Assembly: GCA_002224055.1 (NCBI GenBank) | Contig: AZLU01000397.1 | Location: forward strand, 1-20,216 | Direction of reading: 5' to 3' | DNA length: 20,216 nt | Origin: Pezizomycotina sp. ARF18 | Taxonomy: Eukaryota > Ascomycota | In this document: piece by piece, positions 11,516 through 20,216 of the stretch | Position numbering within the stretch: position 1 is the first letter of the stretch | Layout of the letters: each line of letters begins with the position of its first letter | Translations under genes and position numbers: made by a program | Notes under the pieces: model-generated | Databases searched by the model: none | What the model saw: the letters and a program-made list of their open reading frames with translations, nothing else | What the model was told of the DNA's origin: nothing

Positions 11516-14500
11516 CTAGATATTGGGTGCCCAGGTTACTAACTTGTATATTTCTTGGAAACTGTGCCAGATTTCCCAGCCTCCGAGGCTGAAATACCGT
11601 CTCCAAATCACTAAAGACCATCGACCTGCGTGGTATATAGTCAGTAAAGGAGGTTTAACTACCTTTAAACGTGAGACTTACACAATCAAGAACACATCTA
11701 TCAAAAATATGTCCCGTGCGATGGCCTTGCTGTTGCTGCATCTGGAACTGTCTCACAGCTAACGCGATAAACCTTGATATATGACGTTTCGATTTGGTGA
11801 AGGGGTCATAATAGAGTAGGTAATGCCACCCGTCCGGCCCTTGACGCCATTAACGGGCAAGTGAATCCAAGGCAGGTACTTCTCCACCTTCCCCGAACCA
11901 TTAGGTGTGGACCAAGCCAGGATCACAGCACCTACTATCTTCTTTGAGGAATCCATCCCAGCGAGTATCCTGCTAGCCCCGATTTCGAGATCCGCGATGG
12001 CAATCTTGTATGCATCCAGATATCTGCCATCATCCAGGGAACTTACGAGGCTAATAATTTCTTCCGTGAGAGGCTTCGCCGTGGCAGATTTCATGGAAGA
12101 TATAAGCTCAAAAGTCGTGCCTGTCTCGGACAGGCTTTTTGAAAGCGCCAAAGGAGGCGACCAGTTCCCCAAAGACGGCAGAACAACCCGGTATACGGAT
12201 ATGCACACTTGGTTGACCAACCACTAGCGCAAAGCATATAAATTAAAGACCGCACAAGCTTAATTAGGAACTTAAGGGTAATACGAGTTGAAATGACTTA
12301 CACGCTACTGCACCATCTCGTAAGGTCGGTGACGCCATCCGGATCGACTGAAAGGTTGCTATTCATTGAAATCCCGACGGGAGCCCCATGAAATAACTGG
12401 GAAATCTGGATCCCAGTGTTATTTCTTGACATCCTTCTTCTGTAGTAGATATTTCATAGCCCTGTTGTTGCAGGGAATGCCGATAGACAAGTTTCGCCGG
12501 GTGGGATCAACGAGTACAATGCCAATACTGCCAACATTTGTCGTTTTATTGAAGTAAGTTGCCACAAAACCATAGAGAGCACGTGTCGAAGAGTTCCGAA
12601 CAACAAAATTTTTCTGCTCTAGAGGAGAATCTCCTTTGGATTCTTCATTTTCGTAAATGAAAGCTGGTGCTGCCATTTTCAGAAGCTCGGTGTATTGATC
12701 TGAAGCCTCCGTATTCCGGTTGACTATTTTAGCAACGCTTGCAAGGAAGCCAAATCCCGGCTCTTGTTCCAACTTTCGACCAACCAGTTCTGTCGGGGTT
12801 GTGCTTGCTTTTGGGTCTTGAAGATGGTTCCGGGTAGTGTCCCTCGGGCTTGTTCCCGTCCATACAGTACCTTGACTAGAGCCTCGATTGCTGGCTCTGT
12901 GAAGTCATAAGTACAAATATAGCTCTTTATGCTTTGGTCAGCGGCAAAGTCATAAGTGAGGATACGCTGATTACCAAAACGGTTTGCCACGAGGAAATGC
13001 TCAGATGGCACACTGCACATCATCGCCACGTGCTTCGTGAAACCATACTGATAACGATTGCCGTTTGCATCAGCGGTGATAACAATAATGAGGGAAGCCC
13101 TGTCTATTAGATTTTCATGGACAGGCCGTATGCCATTAGCTGTGTAAGATGTATTAGTACGCGAGTTCCGTTTTCCTAGCGATGGCTCTTCCAAGCTCTC
13201 TGAATACCGACTCGCCAGTCATAACAGCGCGGTCTTTTTCATGTAGGAAGTGTCCAATCTGTGCTGGCTTTGAATCTGGACCTGGGGTACTCGACGACGA
13301 AGTTCCCGACTGGTCTGCTTCGCTTCCTTTGAAGCTTGAGCGGCATGCATCTCCGCTTGTGCTAGGAGCGAAGCTGGCAAGGCTTAACCAGAGGCGATAG
13401 GAGGAGGATCTCATCCTCCGGGCCTAAAAGGTTAGATATCGGGAGGATACGGCCTGATCTCGAACCAGGGTAATCGACGCCTGGTAAGCTTATGGGAAAG
13501 CTCCTTGTGGGATGGCCCAAGAGTGTTCAAAAATTCGATTCCAGGCGGGTTCAGCGCCTGTTGCCAAGCTAAACGGCTCTCCTTCATAGTGTTCACCCTT
13601 TGTGCTGCTTTTGATAATTGATCACGAGTTACCAAGCCGCTATCTATGGCTTCTTTTATACCGTTAATCGCCTCTTGTTGCAAGGAGAACGATCTGCAGA
13701 CGATGATCATGTCGCACCCTGCACATAAAGCCATCACTGCCGCTTGTCCAACACCGATGTTCTCGTGTACGCTAAACGGGCAAACTAATGTGTTAATAAG
13801 GGCGATGCTTAGGTATTCCGGGGAGCATGGGGAGAAAGATCAGGAGGCATGGCACAACAATACCTCTCCATCTCTAGACAGTCCGAGATGGCTATACCGT
13901 CAAAGCCTAAGTCTTGCCGCAATAGTTGGTCGACGACTGTTTCTGAAGGCAGGCATGCATCACTTTTGTCCCTAAAGACGACATCGAACAGCTCCCAACC
14001 ATGACTGAATCCGCCCCTGCTCGGATACCTTGTTTGAAAGGAACAAGTCCGATTGGTGCAGCTGCTCAACGGTCTCAGATACAACCGGAACGTCCAGAGG
14101 AGACCCTAGAAATTCCAAATTCCCATACTATCGAGACCTGTTAGTCCGGTAAGATCGCACGAATGGTGGTTTTGGGTTACCGTACACTGGGAAAATGTTT
14201 GAGAGAAGTGAAACATCTGTTCGGATGATTGCAGTCGTTAGCTAGGACACTTTGACACCTCATGGGGATCCAACGCCGTCCGGATACTGACCCGCCATCT
14301 TTAAAGCCCTGCATCACGGAAACTCCAATTGCGACACTTATGGGGTCGTACCCATGGTACGTACTCCCAGAGGCTGAGTCTCGAGTTCATATTCAAAACA
14401 TCCATCACAGGACCCAAGATCCAATTAACACCCACCGCCGACAGTTTTCGCCGTTGCCAACGCGACTTGGTAACACAAACTGGTCGACCCAGTAGCAGCC

Positions 14501-14987
14501 ATGCCCATCGCATTCGGGAAGGTGTGTATGTACGCAGGACGACAAGGTTATTTAATCCGCCATTCTCCTGATCCAGTGCGATCAATAGAGGGTATTTGTG
14601 TCCGGCCTTGTGCGCAATAGTTTGTAGTTCGAGGATGAGCTTCGTCGCTTGTTCACCGCTGCAGGTGAAAAGGTTAGGATAACGGCCGTGACCTTAAAGA
14701 ACAACCATAGAGCGCTGCGAAGTAAAAATAACTCAATAGAGACATACACCTGAAATTTTTTGCTGACAGCATTATGGTTCCTAGGTGGTGCTTTTCTATT
14801 AATGCCGTATCTGCGGGGTCACTGATGTTCCGCCAAAGCCCATCATAAAGATGGCACCAATCTCCCTGCTTACCCAAAAAAAGAAATTGTTAAAATCATA
14901 GAAATATAAGCACCCGGCGCGCTCGTACACTCGTAACTATTTAAGGGCAGAAACATACTTCGCGATGTCATCGTCGGCGCGATCCAT
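11516..14987 (-). CDS. ngs1: GH3 (NagZ-like) - GNAT fusion protein, Ngs1/Nag3-type, 8 exons, frameshifted
   Basis: Inferred exons: 14987-14959, 14865-14750, 14658-14292, 14216-14186, 14127-13864, 13771-12302, 12223-11682, 11625-11516 (about 975 codons). Seen in order: MDRADDDIAK, then EIGAIFMMGFGGTSVTPQ, HHLGTIMLSAKNF, YPLLIALDQEN, FPNAMGMAATGS, GVNWILGPVMDVL, QPLGVRT, KHFPSYGN, LDVPVVSET and GFDGIAISDCLEM (nucleophile Asp), then CDMIIVCRSFSLQ. A linker region containing TSYTANGIRPVHENLI and QYGFTKHVAMMC leads to a GNAT-like unit (FVVRNSSTRALYGFVATYF, VDPTRRNLSIG) and a second GNAT-like unit (IVGAVILAW, GGITYSI, LAVRQFQMQ). Known: NagZ-type GH3 domains bind or cleave beta-GlcNAc; in Candida albicans Ngs1 the same fusion senses GlcNAc and acetylates histones at catabolic promoters. 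Inferred: sensor and/or beta-N-acetylglucosaminidase. Indels recur, for example near 14810, 14550, 14355, 13940, 13480, 13160, 12735, 12420, 12170 and 11755. Confidence 0.88.
11626..11681 (-). other. Intron 7 of the GH3-GNAT gene
   Basis: Donor GTAAGT after CTTGATTGT, branch TTACTGAC, acceptor ACGCAG; 56 bp. The last exon ends with a frame reading YKLVTWAPNI and TAG at 11518-11516, reached only if single-base indels are allowed for. Confidence 0.65.
12224..12301 (-). other. Intron 6 of the GH3-GNAT gene
   Basis: Donor GTAAGT after AGTAGCGT, branch-like TCCTAATTAA, acceptor GCTAG. It joins LTRWCSSV to GWSTKCAYPYTG within the first GNAT-like unit. Confidence 0.75.
13772..13863 (-). other. Intron 5 of the GH3-GNAT gene
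   Basis: Donor GTATTG after ATGGAGAG, branch-like ATTAACAC, acceptor TTTAG. It joins CLEMES to VHENIGVGQAAVMALCAG, just after the nucleophile Asp segment. Confidence 0.75.
14128..14185 (-). other. Intron 4 of the GH3-GNAT gene, directly after the KHFPS motif
   Basis: Donor GTACGG, branch GGACTAACAG, acceptor GATAG; 58 bp, phase 0. It joins KHFPS to YGNLEFLGS. Confidence 0.75.
14217..14291 (-). other. Intron 3 of the GH3-GNAT gene
   Basis: Donor GTCAGT (a weaker variant), branch AGCTAACGAC, acceptor GAACAG. Splicing yields FKDGG-CFTSLKHFPS, the same length as the family segment leading into the KHFP motif. Confidence 0.7.
14659..14749 (-). other. Intron 2 of the GH3-GNAT gene
   Basis: Donor GTGTAT after AATTTCAG, branch site TCCTAACC, acceptor CTGCAG. 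Splicing gives AKNFSGEQATKL, in line with family members. Confidence 0.8.
14866..14958 (-). other. Intron 1 of the GH3-GNAT gene
   Basis: Donor GTATGT after GCGAA, acceptor AAGCAG before GGAGATTGG. Phase 2; splicing yields IAK-EIGAIF, the expected NagZ-like N-terminal helix. Confidence 0.8.
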
Positions 14988-17391
14988 TGCTGGTGAAAAT
15001 GACTTTAAATGTCGCGTGTAATACGGAAACGGAAAGAAAAGGTACTTAAGGGTGGGGAGGTTATTCTTTGTTCGCGATGCTAGGAAGCCGGGGGATTTCA
15101 ATCCTCATTCCTCCCCCCAACGATTACGTCGAAGAAAACTACGCTTTGGTTTTCAATGAGAGAGGAAATGGACAAGCGACGTAAGGGTAGATAGGACTGG
15201 GTAGGCTCCGGGACGATAGGTGGATGGATAAACTGGAAGAAATGAATGAAGATAGAGGACGGAAGACTCTTCTGAATTCTCCAGCGAGGATTTTCAGAAG
15301 CCAAACTTCCCTTGATTAAAAAAAAAAAAAAAGGCTTGGAATGGAAGTAATGAAATATTCTAACAAAGAAGGGGAAGAAAACTTGGACGTAATTTATTTT
15401 ATTTTTATTTTTTATTTTTTTATTCCTGGGTATTGGGATCTGAAACTGCTCCTGCCCTGTTCGGGAAAACGGCAACTACCGGTAAACGAAATGCTCGTTC
15501 GAGTTTTTCCACCCCGCTGTAACCCACCCTATAGAAATAAAAAAAAATATATATATATATATAAATGAAATGAAAAGAGAAAGAAATTCTTTCTAAACGA
15601 TTTTTTTATTGTATAATGTTAGCGGCTGCTTTGTTCTTGTCCTTCTTCTTTCCATTCATAGGAAGAAGGAGATAAGCTAAAAGAAAAGAAAAACGAATCA
15701 ATACTTATTCGTTTACAATTAATTAATTAATTGCTCGTGATCCAAGTTGATTGGGTAAAATGCAACTCGAGTTGCTTCAAGGTCGAGCTGAAAAGAAAAA
15801 GGCTCATTCGTCTTGTGTACAGATCTGGGACGGGATCTCGCAAGCCTCTTGACCCTCCTTTGAGACCTTCGCATGCGGAACACACGTTTTAGTGAGAGCT
15901 AGTGAACTCTTTCCCTGTTAACTCCTTCCGGAAGCAAGGTAACGTTCTTAACGTGGGCGGTGTGGGATCTCGAACACGTACCTAGGTTTTCACTTGGCAA
16001 TACTCGTCTCTATCGGAATTGGCCACTGAAAAAAGGTCCTCTCCGTGCGCGGACAAACCCCCTGTGAGCTTCACAACAGCATTAAATTTCCCTGGAAGCT
16101 CGTGAATGATCGATCGCCTTCGTATAGAATATCCGGTCCCCGACGGATGGGCTGAAACGAGGTCGGAGGTTATCGTAAACGACCATCGAGGAGACCGTGC
16201 CGTCCTTTATATGCTCACAGGGCTGCCGCGCAGTCTGGATGATCTCAAATCTGCAAACAGCCGCCGGCTGTTACTACCTCCGAGTAATGAGTGATTATCC
16301 CCGGCGGGGGCGCGAAATGCATATCCGTGCGAAACCTCGAGATTGACAAGTTCGCCGACGCTCGCTTCAATTCCCATTAGCTGATGCACACGTTTCTAAA
16401 TTTATGCTCCCAGGGTTACATCGCTGGACGCTCGCTAATCTTGTGTACCAGCACAATTGATAATTTTTGATGTGGATGATATCCTCGTTTATGACAACCG
16501 AGAGGAGAAGAAAGAAAAGATAGCGAGAGTGCGAAAGGAGAGAAAGAGAAGGGCAAAATGTGGATATCTGTGCAATTTATCAAGAACGTATTCTTTGAGT
16601 CTATTTTGGAAATTTATTCCTCGCAGGTTTATGAGGAAACCGGATAAGAAAATAATCAATAATACATATATGTATATATTAGGTATTGCAATAATGAGTA
16701 TTCCGAGATCGGGAGCTTGTGTTTGTAATTTTATTCGATTACTTTTTTTCGGCGCAGGTGAATAGTAGTATCATAGTAAGTATTATTAGTTATTTATTTT
16801 GGTTATTTGTTTGGTTCTGTTCTCGGCCCGTTTTTGAAATTAAGCACTTCTGAATTACCTATACAAGGGGGGAAAAATTAATCAATCAATAGAACAGAAA
16901 TCATCGACCCGTTTATACATGTCGTAGACTAAAAGTTATGCTTGATTTGACGGCTCGAGAGAAAAAGTTGCACAAGTGGACGCCTTGCGTATGCAAGCCG
17001 TAAGAATCTAATACCTTGAAATGCAAGTCCTAGCGGTTCGATTTTGAGCTTCAAATTAGCGCATTTTCGATCGTGTCACTAAGCTAAAATGTGTATATGG
17101 AGGACGAAGCCGATATTTAACGAGGAAGAATAAACCGCTTGAGGAATTGTAAGCAGGGTCGAGAAAGAGAGATATACTCAACTAAGTTATTGGTCATTTC
17201 TCTTTATCGGGCTGCTAGCTAAATCTATATGCTCTTTGGTCTCGCCTAGAATATATCGCGTTATAAAACCTACCTTGAGAGATATATTGTGGAGCTATAA
17301 TACCTAAGTACTATGGACGCGTGCTAAAATGATTTCCCTTTTTATAATTTACGCGTCTCCCTAATAAAATTCAAATGCCCCTTCCTTGAAA
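14988..17391. other. Region upstream of the GH3-GNAT gene, no gene recognised
   Basis: This 2.4-kb stretch should carry the promoter of the GH3-GNAT gene. It contains an A14 run (15318-15331), a T-rich tract (about 15395-15422), an A7-(TA)n microsatellite (15540-15563), a TTAA/AATT tandem (about 15717-15732) and otherwise ordinary unique sequence. The short open frames at 16106-16294 (+) and 16207-16389 (-) overlap each other on opposite strands and resemble nothing I recognise. Confidence 0.6.
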
Positions 17392-18072
17392 AAAATTTTT
17401 TATTATAATATTATTAAATTAATAAATTATAGTCTCTTTTTAACAATATATACCCCTTCGCCAAGAGCTAGGTAAAAAATTAACATCTTATTAACACGGA
17501 TATATTATATAACGTATAACGCTTATAAATCTTATAGCTAGATAGTTAAAATTATAAAAGAAGACTATAATCTTATATAATTTAAATTTTATTACTTAAT
17601 TATATTAATAGAGTATATAATTTTATAAATATTTAAAAGGTCGTTTAAGTTATTTATCAATACAAAAGATTAATTATTTAAAATTATTTATAAATTGTCG
17701 TTAATTATTATCGGAATTATAGATTAATATAGTGCTAAATCTCTTTAAATTATAGTTGTAAGCACTATAAATATTTTATTTATAAGTAGATAGCTGCTAA
17801 TAGATTATTATTAGAGATAGAATATAAGATGAAGTATTATATATAAGCTTAACTTTATTAGGATTAGATATATAAAGATAAAATTAGTTATTTAAAGCGA
17901 TAAATACAATATCAAAAAAACCTATAACTGTATTAAATATTTAATCTTCTAACAGCTTAGAGAAGGCATAAAAAAATTTATATTAATTTAAAAATTAAAG
18001 GGGGTATTATAATTATAATATAAATATAATTTATAGAGATTAGGTATTAGAACTAATGTTTATAAAGATTTT

Positions 18073-18296
18073 GTAAGGCGGGACGCCTTCAAGTGTTAAC
18101 CTCGAGATGAGTCGAGCTGCACGCAGTGCCGTGCAGTGCAGGGTGGCAGTCCCCACCTACCTTATGTAGCTTGCCTGCGAGCGACAAGTGGCTTGTTTAC
18201 TTGTCTACCTTTTTTTCAGTTGGCCTAGTGGCAGGCCATGGCATTAAGGAAGGTCCCACATTCGGCATGGCACGCCCGGATGCGCTGACAGATTTA
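18073..18296. other. GC-balanced, hairpin-rich island A inside the RIP block
   Basis: About 220 bp of normal composition with abundant CA/TG sits between A+T-rich flanks. Successive perfect stem-loops are visible: AAGGCG/CGCCTT (18075-18089), CTCGA/TCGAG (18101-18116), CTGCACG/CGTGCAG (18117-18136), AGGGTGG/CCCACCT (18140-18158), ACAAG/CTTGT (18184-18196) and TGGCC/GGCCA (18221-18238). No credible protein is present. It could be a short mobile element (MITE- or SINE-like) below the RIP length threshold, or a structured RNA gene; the sequence alone does not decide. Confidence 0.6.
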
Positions 18297-18489
18297 ATTA
18301 ATAAATAAGTTTATTTTCAAAGTTTTTAAAGATTATCTCATACTTTTACGCGTTAATTCGCGAAAATAAAAGCTTTTAGTTAGAATTTATATACAAAATG
18401 TATTCTTATATATTACTACACTGTAAGATAAGCAGCAAACTATCAGGTGTTAGCTCATTATATACCTTTTAAGGGAGATTTTCTCTTAT

Positions 18490-18585
18490 AAATAAGTTTT
18501 TTCTCTTATAATTTTACTTTTTATCTTATAAACAAGATTTCCCTTCTAAATAAGTTTTTTATCTTATAATTTTACTCTTTATCTT
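18490..18585. repeat. 38-bp direct repeat, two copies 58 bp apart
   Basis: Copy 1 at 18490-18527 and copy 2 at 18548-18585 begin AAATAAGTTTTTT and end TTTATCTT; they differ at two positions (C/A and T/C). The sequence between them is a related TCTTATAAA-type segment, so this may be a degenerate tandem array. Confidence 0.8.
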
Positions 18586-18694
18586 CTATTTTTTTAATAA
18601 AAAAATCTTTATTTAATAAACTCTATAAATTATTAAAAAGACGGCGATAAGTATAAATTATTTTTTTTTACTATAAACAGACTAAAAATTTAGT

Positions 18695-18715
18695 AAAAAA
18701 AAAAAAAAAAAAAAA
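18695..18715. repeat. A21 homopolymer abutting GC island B
   Basis: An uninterrupted run of 21 A residues lies directly left of island B. It could be the poly(A) end of a retroposed sequence to its left, or simply a microsatellite like the many others in the window. Confidence 0.8.
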
Positions 18716-18724
18716 GATAGTAAT

Positions 18725-18845
18725 CGATATCGGGCCGGGAACCAGTTGCGTGTCCCGGCCAGGCAGGGTGCTCCGGGCCGGGATCGGGATAGTATTTAGA
18801 ATTTAAGGCCGCGCCAGCTACCCGGTCCCGTTCTAAACCCTAGCC
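18725..18845. other. GC-rich island B with direct repeat and long stems inside the RIP block
   Basis: The island begins 9 bp after an A21 run. It contains a perfect 10-bp direct repeat CGGGCCGGGA at 18731-18740 and 18774-18783. GGCCGGGA (18733-18740) pairs perfectly with TCCCGGCC (18753-18760). CGGGATCGGG (18779-18788) pairs with CCCGGTCCCG (18821-18830) with one G-U pair. CA/TG are retained. Its nature is unknown. Confidence 0.6.
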
Positions 18846-20216
18846 AAGAATTTTCGCTAAATATTATAATACGAAAGACCGTATATTATTTATATTTCTT
18901 ATTATTTATACTAAATATTAATTTTTTAATTTTTTTATTAAATAAATTAATATTTAAAGTATAAAATTTATTTTTTATATTTTAGTTATTAATAAGTAGT
19001 ATTATATATCTTAAGCTCTTATTTAATATATAGATTATAATACAAATAAAAGCTAGCTAGTAAATATATATTATATACTTAAGAGCTCTAATTAGATATA
19101 AGATAAAAAATAATATACTATTTAAAGATATATAATAAAAAGAAAACGGAATCTATTTTAAAATCTATTTAAGAAAGTAGAAGAGAAAGTAAAAGAGTAA
19201 TAGAAGAAAAGATAAAAAAAAAACTAAAAATTTTTTATAAAGAATAAAGATATTATAACTATTAAATAATAAAAACGATAAAAAGAAACTAGTCTAATAG
19301 TAGAAATATAAAAAAGAAAAAAAGAATTAAAATAATAAATAAATATATTAAGTAATATTAAATTTTTATATATTAAAACGTATTTTAAGACGGAAAGAAA
19401 AAAGAAATATAATAAGATTTATTATTTTATCTATAAAGACTTATCTTTCTTAGGTTTACCTCTTTTTTTTATTTTTTTCTTAATATATATAATTCGCGGT
19501 TAAGGGTTTATCTAGACGCTTAGAGTTTTTTCTCTTTTCTTTTAATTTATTATTATTATCTTTTTTTAAATAATCTTATCGACGTTTTTTATAGCGTAAT
19601 AATTAGAAACCTATTACTCTTTCTTAAGCGATTAAATACTATTATTAATAGTACTCTTATTAATAGAATTCTAATTATTATTATACTTTTTAATATTATT
19701 TTTTCTTATCGCTACTAATATAAACGCGTATTTTAATAATATTTATATCGTTTTAAGCTACGGTCTTTTTAGTAGTATTAATATCTACCTTTTTTTTATC
19801 TATATTAATTTTTTTTACTAGGCTCGTATAGCCTCTCTACTTATTAATACTTTATATTATAATATACTTATATCGTTTTAGGTTAAGCTTATTATAATAA
19901 TAAAAAAGAATATCTCGCTTCTATAAAATAAATATTTAATATTAATAGATGCTATAGAAATATTTAGAATATCTTTTATTATTTTTATAACGTTAAAAAT
20001 ATATTTTTATTTTACTTTTACTATTCTAAAAGATCTATAATATTCTTTTTAGCTGTATTATAAGATAATTTTAAGTCTTAATTTATTTAGGATTATCCTC
20101 GTTAAACTAGATAGTTTTATTATATTAAGTAGCTTTATTAATATTAAATCTTTAAAAATAAAGAAGAGCTTATAGAGAATTATTAAGTTAATTTATCTTT
20201 TACCTCGCTAATTTTC

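Larger units (their letters stand above)
17392..20216. repeat. A+T-rich block, RIP-mutated repeat or transposon relic (continues past the window)
   Basis: Composition changes sharply near 17390 to roughly four-fifths A+T. From 19081 to 19920 (840 bp) I count no CA and no TG dinucleotide at all on reading every line, while CG occurs many times (about fifteen in 19441-19920). Known: RIP in ascomycetes converts CpA to TpA in repeated DNA, on both strands, and produces this pattern. No protein can be read in any frame, so the class of the original element is unknown. The left part (17401-18060) still keeps some CA and so is mutated less completely. Confidence 0.85.

Noticed and set aside
16106-16389. 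Overlapping opposite-strand open frames of about 60 codons
   Set aside because: Both are short, mutually antisense and without recognisable sequence; this is expected by chance in GC-balanced DNA.
18221-18231. TGGCCTAGTGG, a good match to a Pol III A-box (tRNA or SINE promoter)
   Set aside because: No GGTTCGA-type B-box follows at a proper distance, and no cloverleaf can be folded; it is part of a simple hairpin.
18831-18843. CTAAACCCTAG as telomere-like repeat
   Set aside because: It is a single partial unit with no tandem array.

Overview
The window comes from a filamentous ascomycete (Pezizomycotina-type) nuclear genome. The evidence is short spliceosomal introns of 56-173 bp with GTATGT/GTAAGT-like donors and CTAAC-like branch sites, fungal-type gene architecture, many long A/T homopolymers, and an A+T-rich block at the right end with the dinucleotide signature of repeat-induced point mutation (RIP). 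I cannot name the species.

Three protein genes are recognisable, and together they form part of a fungal N-acetylglucosamine (GlcNAc) utilisation cluster. (1) On the minus strand at the left edge (1115 down to 1, truncated by the window) lies an UNC93-like MFS transporter, a candidate GlcNAc transporter (Ngt1 type). (2) On the plus strand (4835-5834) lies a glucosamine-6-phosphate deaminase whose start codon is split by an intron. (3) On the minus strand (14987-11516, 8 inferred exons) lies a large fusion protein: a NagZ-like GH3 domain followed by a GNAT region that seems to hold two GNAT-like units. This architecture is that of the Candida Ngs1 GlcNAc sensor/histone acetyltransferase and of filamentous-fungal nag3-type genes. 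The expected partners (GlcNAc-6-P deacetylase, GlcNAc kinase, Ndt80-like regulator) were not found in the window. The working model is that the transporter imports GlcNAc, the deaminase channels glucosamine-6-P into glycolysis, and the GH3-GNAT protein may sense GlcNAc and activate the cluster.

All three genes carry many single-base insertions and deletions that scatter the reading frame, yet the encoded residues stay family-like and all ten inferred introns keep GT...AG ends. This looks more like uncorrected sequencing or assembly indels than old pseudogenes, although recent decay of the cluster cannot be excluded from one sequence.

Layout: 1-1115 transporter; 1116-4834 divergent intergenic region rich in simple repeats; 4835-5834 deaminase; 5835-11515 a gene-poor stretch with microsatellites and a G-quadruplex-like pentamer repeat; 11516-14987 GH3-GNAT gene; 14988-17391 its upstream region, no gene seen; 17392-20216 an A+T-rich RIP block. 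Two GC-balanced islands (about 18073-18296 and 18725-18845) inside the RIP block escaped mutation and are unusually rich in perfect hairpins. They are the least explained structure in the window.
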